Below, piece by piece: positions 22,317 to 33,000 of a DNA stretch of 64,000 bases; position 1 is the stretch's first letter, and each line of letters begins with the position of its first letter. The DNA comes from Smittia aterrima. Taxonomy: Eukaryota > Arthropoda > Insecta > Diptera > Chironomidae. Both the position numbers and the translations under genes were made by a program. The stretch is from assembly GCA_033063855.1 (NCBI GenBank), contig CP093830.1, positions 3,720,854-3,784,853 on the forward strand, in the 5' to 3' direction. The notes under the pieces are model-generated. The model saw only the letters and a list, made by a program, of their open reading frames with translations. It had not been told where the DNA came from and ran no database searches.

Positions 22317-24732
22317 ATGAGCGACATCATGAACGACGATCGAAATATCATCAAGCTACGCGGCTTGCCATGGAACTCAACGGTAAAGGACATCCTCGAC
22401 TTTCTTAAGGAGTGTTGCGTAGTTGATGGAGAGAAAGGCGTTCACTTGGCAATCTCTCATCGTGATGGAAGACCTAATGGAGAAGCTTTTGTGGAACTAG
22501 CTTCGCCGGAAGATGTTGATAAGGCCTTCGAATACAACAAGAACATTTTGGGTCATCGATACATTGAAAGCAAGTCCTTCCTAAAGCAATCGAATTCAAT
22601 ATTTAATTGTTCATCTTTTAGTTTTCAACGCCAAGCCAGAAGAATTCGAATTCTGCATGAAACGTCAGAATCTCGTTCAACAAGATACTTTCATCAAACT
22701 TCGCGGATTACCATTCACCGCACGACCCGAGGACGTTGAAAACTTTTTTGATGGTGAGCCTTTTTCTTCTTCAATATTATCGGTTTCCGTCAAGTAGAAA
22801 CATTTAGCTTTCTATGCAAAAACAGATAAGAAGTTAAAATAATCATGTTGGGCTTGTTTGAAGGGGGGGTTGCGAGAAAGACGAGAAATAGTATTTGCAT
22901 TGAATGGGGGCGGGAGATGTGATGGTGGCTCTCAAACAAAATCAATCGTTCGCATTCATTCACAAAAAAAAAAAAATCGATGAATCGCAATCTTGTCTTT
23001 GAATGGGAATTATTATTATCAAGTTTATTTTACTTTTCTCTTCTTTTTTGTTTTTATTGATCGCTCTCGGCTCGAGTCCTTGTCATTCTTCTGTAGAACA
23101 ACGTACTCAGGAGGATGACAAAGAACGGTTTGCCGTAGTTTGGGTGGTTTGCTCCCCAAAAAAAACAAAACTTTTTTTTTCATCCTCTAATCAAACAAAA
23201 ATGGGTAAAACTCGAATTAAAATTTCAAGGGCTGGAGATTAGAAATGGTACGAATGGAATCTGCATCGTGCACGACAATAGAGGGCGACCAACAGGGGAA
23301 GCATTCGTTCAATTTTGTAACTCTGAAGATACAGATTTAGCGATGAAGAAAAATCGAGAAAAAATTGGGCACAGGTCAGTTGGGTATATCTAAATATATT
23401 TTTCACACGCTTTTGTCTTATTTGTAAACAGATATCTCTAAAACCAAAATGATTAATCCAAAAACCGTCATTCCCTTTTGTAGTTTCTTTTGAGTATGTC
23501 ACAGACAAAATTGTCCAATGGCGAGTCAAAAGAACGAGCAATTGTCCTCTCATATAATCCTCTGGTTTGAAACTCTTTCCAACGTCACGCAAAGTTTTTT
23601 TTTGCGTGAATTGTCCTTGAGATGTCATCTTTCATGAAACAGAAACTCATTTGTTGTATTATCGTTGCTTTAGGTACATTGAGATTTTCCGAAGCTCCTC
23701 TTCTGAATATCGTCGCTCGACGATTTTCAACAATAACGGGCGAAACAATGGAGGTGGCAATGACTTAGGCGGAGGATTCAACAACGATCGTGGATTCAAC
23801 GGTCGTGGACAGAGAAATAATCGCAGCAACTTCAGAGGTAAAGTTCAAAATTTCAAATTTGTGTTCATTTGAGATAACACTTAACATTCTAGATCGTCCT
23901 TATCCTGATTTGCCTTGGGGATCAAACCAAAATAATAACAACAACAGCAACAATGATGCACCATGGCGTAACAATAATCGTGGAAATAACAATTTCGGCG
24001 GAAACAGCAATTTCAATGACAATTATGGAGGAGGAAACAATGGCCCATTTAATAACGACAACAACTTCTCAGCAGGTAAAATTTGTTTTCAATTTATGTT
24101 GTCATCCAAATAACATTTTATTTAAATTATAGATTTCGAACGTAACTGGAACTCAGGGGGGAATAACAACTCTTACAACAGCTTCGGCGGAGGAAATTCA
24201 GCTCCTTCTAAAAACAACTTCAACTCTTTCGATCGCGATTTAGGAGGTCGTGACTTAGGAGGTTTTAACAGCTTCAGTAATAACTCCAACAGTGGAAGCG
24301 CAAATGGAAATGGAAGCAACTTCAACAATGATCGTTACTTCGGAAATAACAGCGGAGCAGGAAATAACAACAGCAACAATGGCGGAGGATTAGGCGGAGG
24401 ACAGTATGCCGTTCATTTACGCGGAATGCCATACGATTGCGGAGAAGCTGATGTCACAGACTTCTTCGCTCCATTGGAAGTCGTTAATGTTCACATTATC
24501 TACAACAACCATGGTGAGTCATAATTGAAAGTAAAAAGTTCTTTAATTCAATTTTGTATTTCCTTTTCAAGGTCGTCACACTGGCGAGGCCGACGCTTAT
24601 TTCTCAAACATTGCTGATGCACAGGAAGCAATGAAGAAGCACAAGGAGAAAATGGGCTCTCGTTACATTGAATTGTTTGCAAAGAGCAATGAACGTCGCG
24701 TAGGAGGAGGCAGCAACAACGGAAGATTTTAA
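22317..24732 (+). CDS. glo: hnRNP F/H-type RNA-binding protein, Glorund
   Basis: Seven exons: 22317-22569, 22622-22753, 23230-23374, 23674-23837, 23893-24075, 24133-24513 and 24572-24732, giving 472 residues. Three quasi-RRM domains are visible. The first (about 10-85) has IIKLRGLPWNST and ends GHRYIEIF. The second (about 105-180) has FIKLRGLPFTARPEDV, and the third (about 384-459) has YAVHLRGMPYDCGEADV. A long Gly/Asn-rich linker separates domains two and three, and the tail is Gly/Asn-rich. In Drosophila, Glorund regulates splicing and represses nanos translation. Intron 1 uses a GC donor (GAAA before GCAAGT), and no GT donor keeps the frame. An acceptor (tcatcag) just before the ATG implies a 5' UTR intron. 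AATAAA is at about 24963. Confidence 0.94.
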
Positions 24733-27020
24733 ACAACAGTATCAGACACTTTTCTCAATTTATGTTTTCATTTTTTTCTTAGAACTTAAGATACCTTAAT
24801 TGAACTCCGCAGAGTTGCTATCAGTTTGAGCACCTGCAAGCATTTGAGTTTTTCACAAATCTGGTTAATCATTCGAGATCATCGAGTGATATCCTTTTAT
24901 TTACTTAAGTAGCTTTTCAACCCATTATCTGTTAAAAAAGAAACAAAATTCATTGAAAAACTAATAAAAAATTTAACTTTGATGAAATTTCAAATGAAAA
25001 GCATTTTTTTTCTTTCAAGTGTTTGCTCATTGTAATCCCAACTCATCAGTAAATTTCTCATTTGAAAACAAATCATTCGCAATGTGAGAGAAGTTGTTGC
25101 GAGTTGCCACTAACAGCTGATAATTATTATTTATTTCTTTCACTTCTTTCTGAGCGTTGAGCGCGACAGAACGTCGTGAAGTGTTTTGTTATTAGTTTGA
25201 AGATTATTTCAAAGTGATTTGCGGTTGAGAAAAATTCCGTTTTAGTAATTAAACTTGAATGCTCGACACTGTCCACGAATGCATAATAGTATTAAATTGC
25301 ATCGAGTTTAATTAGAAAAACCAACACGTGCGAGAAGTAAGCGGAGATTTTCGGTTTCTTACGTCATTGGATTTCTTCAATTGCCTTCAATCTTCAATCT
25401 TATCAAAGAATACCTCGTGTCTCTATTTAATTTATTGACATTTTAATACCTATTGCTGCAATATAAATCAATAAATCAATCACAACTCCGATGAATTATC
25501 GGAGGTAAGTTTCGTTGATAAGAGCGAGCGGCACTCAAACACGAAGCGAAATATTTCTAATCAATTAGCTCTTGAATTTCAATTAGCTTCGAGAAAGTGC
25601 AGTGTGTGGGAGGAGAAGGATTACGAGCCGCACCTTCGTCTCTCTCCCTAATCTGTCTCTGTAAGCTCAACGCAAATTAGTGCAAATTAAACAATTATTA
25701 TTCTAGTAAATAAGTCTAATTGCATTTCGACTTATTTCAGCAACTCACTCAACGATTTGCAATGATACGGATAGAAAATAACATTAATCAATAAGCCGGC
25801 GTTTCACGAGCGATTTGAATCGTTCCGATCAAGGATCAAGGGGAAATTAAAACTAATCGACTCTCTTCACGCTGGTAGCAAACAGCCAAATACTTGAAAA
25901 GAGACGATGAACTAAGATTCTTGAATGATGAACGGTCAGACGGGGAACGATTGTAATTGACGTCACGGAATACCGGTTTTAGTTTTAATACTTTGCTCGA
26001 AAAGTCGTAAACATTTTAGCGCCTCGACGTCACGAGTTTATTAAACTTTAATTGCAACAGAGACCACCAAACTTCTCATAGACGAAGACAATTCTTTTCG
26101 ACAGAAAAAAAAACTTGTTTTCACTGTCAAGATGAATTACTTGAGAGAAACAAGACAAGAAGATAGATAACGATGCAAAGTGTAAACGTGACTAATGCGG
26201 GTGGGAACAGTTAAAGTCTTATCGCTCTTGTTTGATGATATGACACAAGAGCCATCATATTTTGATGTGGACAAGTGTCAATAACAAAAAAAAAACTCTG
26301 CGAAACTTTCGTTGTTTTTGATTAGATTTTTCTTTATTTCATTTATTTACTTGTTCTCTTCCATCGTAGAGTTGTTGAGTAGTCGAGTCGAGCGCGCAGA
26401 GAGACGAAAAGAAAAACATTCAGTTTTCATTTGACGACTCAATAGATCGGCAGCGCGCTTAGCCGGGAGTGATTATCAATGTGAAGTGCAAACATCGTGA
26501 AGTTGTAATTTAACTTTGTCAATGCAATAAACTTTTCGCCACTTCCTGACGCAATAAGAAAAATGTCAAAACAAAGATTTTCAAGATCAGAAAACGAGAA
26601 GGCAATTAAGGTCAGCCGGTGATCGAGCAAGTTTGATATTATAAGAATAAAGAAAGCTTCCAGTGACGTAAGGAATTCGTTGAAAATAAAAATCGAACTG
26701 AAAAAATAGTTTTTCGATTCGATTATGCAACGTCGCTAATGAGAAACGATCACAATAAGTGGCATAAGAAGAAGTGAAAGCAATAGACGTCAATCGGTGT
26801 GCGTATCAAAGTGGAGCAGAGCTCGAGAACAAAAATCGTGAGAAGACTGTCCAGGAAAGTACTTGAACTTTTCATTGATACGATTCAACTATTGTGTGTA
26901 CAAACAAGAAAGAAAAATATATAAACGATTTCTCTTATCGCTCATCCCAAGTACATAAACAGCAAACGCGAGATTATAAAAAAAAATCATTAAAAAATAG
27001 TTTTGAGGTGACGCGTGAAA
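24733..27020. promoter_or_regulatory. Intergenic region and ClC-a 5' region
   Basis: After the glorund 3' UTR no coding exon was found on either strand. The right part (about 26340-27020) is likely promoter and 5' UTR of ClC-a, since the first coding exon begins at 27021. A CATTCAGTTTTC initiator-like match lies near 26417, but no core promoter is claimed. Confidence 0.4.
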
Positions 27021-30000
27021 ATGTCGAAGCCGATACTCAATCACAAGATGGATCAACTAAACATTCCAAGAATCGTGAAGATGAATGTTCCTGGAAGTCC
27101 AGTTCCTGAAGACAGCGATCATGGCATGGGATTCCATCATACTTTGGTAGGTTTTCCCTTTTAATTACAAATCATGGTTTGTTTTGGTTCATTGCGTTTA
27201 ACGCCTCGACTTTCAATTAAGACAAAGCAAGAAATAATTGCGAACTTGCTGGTTTCAAATTGATTCGCTCAAGTCAGCAACGTTTTCTGTCTCCACAAAC
27301 TGGATCTAACTGAAGTTTTTTGTTAACACATTCAATCTAATTGACGGCGTCAATGATCTTTTCGTTAACATCAGAATGATTTTCCTCCATGATTCCATCA
27401 ACTTTGAAATGATTGGATAATGATTCCAATGCAAATCACATGTCGACTGAGCGATTGAGTGAGTGAGAGAGAGGAAAATAAACAAAGTCAGCAAGTGCAA
27501 GCTTGTAAAGAAACGAAGGCTGCGTTGTCGACTTGAAAGAAGGTTTAACGATTTGTTAATTTAAGGAATTAGCATTCGAAGATCTTCTCGTGCTTTCAAT
27601 AAGACGAATTATTATGATTGATAAAGAAAGCTTCTCTTCTGTGCATCGAAATTATTTGCGTTTGATATAAACATCACGCGCGCTACTTGAGACTTGAGGA
27701 ACAGTTCGTAGCTTAGGTAGCAACAGGTTCACTTGAATATAATGAAACAAATGTCAACCGACAATTCATTGTTTAAGCTCTTTATCGTTATCTCACGTGT
27801 TTATTAGTAAATTGTCAGTTTCGACGGTAGCTAATGATGATACCAGAAGCGACAAGATTTCCAGAAATTTTACTATGTTTAACTCCTCCCACAACTCACC
27901 TGCTGGTGACATGATAAATGAACTGACCCTTATCAGGAATTTCCCATGAAACAACATCGTTGACACAGCGGAGCTCCATCTGACGTCACGAACAGTAATT
28001 TCGTTCTTATTTACAGATCATTTACATTTTATTATTTTATTCGCAGTCACATGACTTAAAAGTTAAAAACAAACTTTTTTTTTGTTATTTGACTTTCAGT
28101 TCTTCATTAGATAATCGGTCACTTAATGAGAGATCATTAAGTATCGTTGAGCATTCTACGATGAAACAATTCGCAGCCCTAACAGAATTCTGGTTTCATC
28201 TGGTTTTGGGTTTATTTCTCTCACGTGATGATCAACAGTCAACAGATTTACCTTTGAAAAGAACTCTTTTGATTCGCAACATCACAAGACTGGGATTTCT
28301 CATTTTTAATTTATTCCGTTGAGTTCATTTTTGAATTGTTTTCGCCTCTTTTGACTTTTGTTTAGAGAAACTTTCTTATCTTCTCAACTTTTGTCGATAA
28401 CGAACAAATCACAAGAAAAAGATTTTTGATTCATGATAAACCTCACGTCGATGATTTTTATAATTTGACATCATCTTCTGATAAGACAAAAATTCTCGAT
28501 CAGTCAAAATGAAGAATTCTCTTTCCACGTGCGATTGCTCTGAAGTGATTTTTAATCACCGTTCGCTAACTCAAAGCTCGAAGGGATTATTTATCAATTT
28601 TCTAATCTCTGTTATTCATTTAGTTACCAATAAATTAAAGGTGATTTCCTCATTATCGGTCAGCGTGATAAGAAGCGAATTCTGTATTTTGACATTTTTC
28701 TGGTATTCGCACTTCAGTTGTGTCTTTCATTTTGAAGAACAAAGAACTTGCTAACACTTCAAAATTAAACTTTTTGACAATAAGAAAGTGAAATCATTCG
28801 ACAGTTGATCTTCAAGCTTTGTAAGTCATGAATTGTGTTGTTCAAAAAAAATTATTTGTGATTAGCTTTAAAGTCAATGAATGATTTAGTTGCGAAAAAA
28901 ATATTCTGAGAAAATATTTTACTCGTTTGAGTGACAAGATATCTAAAAGGATTTTATGACTGCATCGCAAGATAAGATTTGTGAACGTCAGTGAGAGATT
29001 GAAAATTTTCTGACAAATTTGTTTTGTTTAGAAATCTAAAGAGACAATTTGTCTGATTCCGTAATCTTTGACCTAATCCGAGATTAGTAATTCCAATCAT
29101 ATCCAGTCAAAACAGCAACTGAATTAAAAAAGAGCACGAGCTCTTTTGGCGTCATTCGCCAACGCAAAGAACCTTCCGATGGAACAACATGCGAACTCAA
29201 AGTTCAATATTTATCAGAAGCCGAAAGAAGAAAATGTAATTAGCTCTTCTTTGCATGCTCGATTTCCGCCGCAAATATTTGATGATCAGATAAAGAAGAG
29301 TCTAAGATTGCCGTTGCTGTTCGTGGACTGATAAAAAGCGAAGATGCCCATGGCACACATCTGGCAGTCCACGTGCTAAAACAAATTTAATTTCTCGTCA
29401 CTAATTAAAGCATTCTCCTTCTATAAAACAGAATACGTTGCTAAACTCGCTTCCAAATGGCATAGAAATTTTTTCACGTGATGATAAAAGGAAATCGACC
29501 GGGAAAACTGATTTTAATTATTAGAAGTCGTCATTTTTTGGCGAATCATTAACATTGAATGGTGTTAATAAAGTGACGGACAAAGAACAGCGAAAGATTG
29601 ATGTGCACATCTGTTGTGTTCAGTCTTGTAAAAGGAGTCGAATGTGAAAGTGTTGAATCAAGAGAAACTATTGAATCTCTTTAGGGAATCTCAAAAAATA
29701 AATAAAAAAAAAATTTTTATTTTAAAAATGGTTCGAAATAAAACAATGGAAAAGGAAAGATTTCGTCATCAATGTCCGGAGCTTTGGAATTCGGAAGATT
29801 GTCGATATCAAACGGTTGAGGTAAACTAAGTCGCGAGCAGGGCTTTAAGCAGCTCAAAGCTTCATGCGGATAGTTCGTCACGAGAAAACAGTTAATATGA
29901 TGAATGTAATGTAATCGCATCTGGTCATCAAGAATAATCAAGCAATTTATGAGAATTAGCTTCACTTCACTTTCCTTCTCAGTCTAGAACTGCTCGTCTC

Positions 30001-33000
30001 TCAATTCATTTCGTCGTTGTCTGTTATCGCGTTCAGATCAATTCGTCGTCGTGTTCTTTTAATTGCGAAAAATTATCGAAATCATGGATAAACACAAGTC
30101 GATCGTAGTCGTTGGATTAATTCTCATCAACAGCTGCTCCTTTGCCTTAATCGCAGTTCTTCTAATGTTGTGAATAAAGTGAAAGAAATTTCGCGAAAGT
30201 TGTTGATTGAATTACCGTTCTCGTAAGTTCCTGTGCACGAAAGAAACTTTATTCGCTGCTTACGAAATATCTCAACGCGAGAAAAGAATAAAAAGCAGAG
30301 CAAATTGCTTATCATCCGAGTAATTGAACGATTCAATCCGAGAAGATGAAAGATCGCGATGAACGTGAACTCGGTCGGGGACGAGAATTCTTCGAGCGCA
30401 TTATTCATGATGCTGGTGAGTTTGGCGAGGAGAATGTCGACGAGATTGATAAGGAGTGGGCTGAATTTGAAAGCTTCATGAGGTGGGTCGAGAGTTTGTT
30501 TGATGACCTTTCCGTTTTGTAAATTTTCGAGTGATCACTTTAAAGAGAATATCGTGAGCGTCGTTTGTCGACGACATCTATGGAAACACCGCAGCCACGT
30601 CGAAGAGAGCGTCGTGCGAAAACTCAGACTTTCTACCCGAGTCCGGCGAGTTTCTCCGAAGCCGATCCTTATGAATATTCGAGTGATGACGACGATGAGT
30701 CTGACTATGACGAGGATGGTTTCAAGAAGACCCTCGTGAGACACAGATTTTATTTTGTTTGGAATGATTTGCATGAGAAAATCTTTTCATTCACTTTCCT
30801 CCGTCGAAAGTCTTCCGCATGATTAACGAGACGACGACAACAACCACTTGTTGCTTGCCGATGAACAGAGAACTCTTCTTTCTTTCGCCAGCCGCTTTGC
30901 CAGATTTTCTCTCGATCAAAAACTATTTTTACTCTTTTCACTTTTTAATTTCCCGTATGCTTGCAAATGTTTTTGTTTTTCTGAAGAATGCTTGTTGATA
31001 GTTTACAGTCTTGCTAGCAAGTGATTTCGGTAGCTTTTTCCTCCTCGAAAATATTTATATTCGATTTAAGTGTTTCGATTATGAAGGACGAATATATTCG
31101 CGATTTCGCCTTCGATCCTGAGTTCATCGAGCGAAAAGATTCGCTTGAGATGCACAAAGATCGAATCGAAAACACTCATCATAAACGTAATAAGAGCTTC
31201 ATGCGGAAATTTTATTCAATTGAAGCACATAATTCAGTTCCCGATGAGGAAGCGGCGATGAGCCTCAAGAAAAACATCGTTGAAGCCGAAGTAATCTCGT
31301 TCCACACGGTAAATATTGAGCTTCCCTCCCGTCGGCATTAATCACGCGTTAGCGCCCTTGACGAGATCACCTGTGAGACATTTTATGTAGCTGACACTGA
31401 AACGATTTTCTCTCTAAAAATAATGCACAGCGCGGACACCAAATCACTAAGCAAATGCGTCAAGACATCGCGAGAAACAAGAAAAATCTAATTTTATTCC
31501 TCGCCCATTTTCATTTTCCTTCATGTTTTCTCTCTTTCCTTTGCCGCCTAGCTCGCGAAACATTTTTCACGATCACAAACCTTGAACTACTGTACTCGCT
31601 CGATGAGTGTGATGCATCGCGCTTGCAGCTGATTCAATCGCTCGCCAACAATGTGCGGGAATCAGCGATCAGCTATTAAAGAATTTTGTTTTTCGTTTCC
31701 CCATCAATATTTTGATAACACTCAGACAGCTTTCAGACGACGATCGTCATACAAACTCTTTCATTGGTTTATTTCGATTTGTTTGTGTTCCGCTAATGAG
31801 ACGATGTAGCAACAATTTTTGACAGAGCTGAAGTGATAAATGATTGAACTCGGGATTTTCGAATTCACCCCTTGACCATCCCAACTCATCTTCGGAATAC
31901 ATCGATCCGCGGATGTCTTGGGCGATTTGATTTTAAAATATATAAAGCGAAACAGAGAGAAAGGCGACACGAGATCTATTTTTGTATACAGAAGTTTTTC
32001 GTCTTGTCGAGAAACAGTTTTCGTTAATATTTTCATTCATTTTTCATCGGACATTGAGTTTGGTTTGTCAAGAAAACTTTTGCTTCTCGCTGATCGTGGA
32101 GCGGAAAGTATTTAATTTTCATCTAATTGAACAGAGTGATTATATCTCAATTAGCCTTTCGGTGGCCGCGTGTGACTTGAAAGTATTCGAACGTGCATGT
32201 GAAGGAAAAAGTTTCTCTGAAGTGTCGTTTGTCCAGTTGGTATGAGCAGCGAGAGCTTTAAGAGCTTTGCGAGAGTTTTTTCTTTGGCTTCATTGATTGA
32301 TTCCCCTTCCTGCTTCCTCGATAATAATAAAAACAAAAACAGAAAGAAAAACCCTTCCGATGTGACGAAGGATAAACATCAAAAATAAAACGAGTTCAAA
32401 CTGGTGATAAAGCGAAAAGAAAATCGTAAACACAACAACTACAGCTGCGGAATTTAATTATTTTCGTCGACCTGAATTGATCGTGAAAAACCCTTAAATC
32501 AAAATGTTTAATCAAATAAAGCGTAAAGTAGCGACCAGTAGGTAAACGAATCTTAAATCCTTGAATGAATATTAATAGCTTAGATCTGCATGAAACACTA
32601 AAAAAAAATTATTGCAACTTGTCTTGAAATACTTTTTACGTCACGAATCATCAATCGCTAATTAACTTTTGTTTACAAACACTTTAGATGTATGGTCGCT
32701 ATACCAAAGATTTAGGAGAATATGCAAAAGACGAAGCAAGAAGACTTAAACAGCTGGAAAGGCAGCGGAAGAAAGACGATCGAGCTAGAGATAAGGTAAA
32801 TGAAGAAGCCGAGCTTCTCTCAAACTCATTTGTCGAGCGTTGAATATAAAGCAACAGTGGTGGGAATTTTCAGGAACTGCTTGGCGCTCGACGCAGAGGA
32901 AAAATCCATCAAGCTGTTTCATGGTGTTGGCGACATTCATTTGCGAGGATGGGCGAGGACTGGATATTCTTAGCGATGCTTGGCTTCATCATGGCCGTGC

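Noticed and set aside
23239..23628. 129-codon minus-strand frame
   Set aside because: Antisense shadow of glorund exon 3 and its intron.
32503..32540. ATG-led mini exon before the ClC-a common exon
   Set aside because: Phase 2 donor is incompatible with the phase 0 acceptor at 32688. It could only be an untranslated leader.
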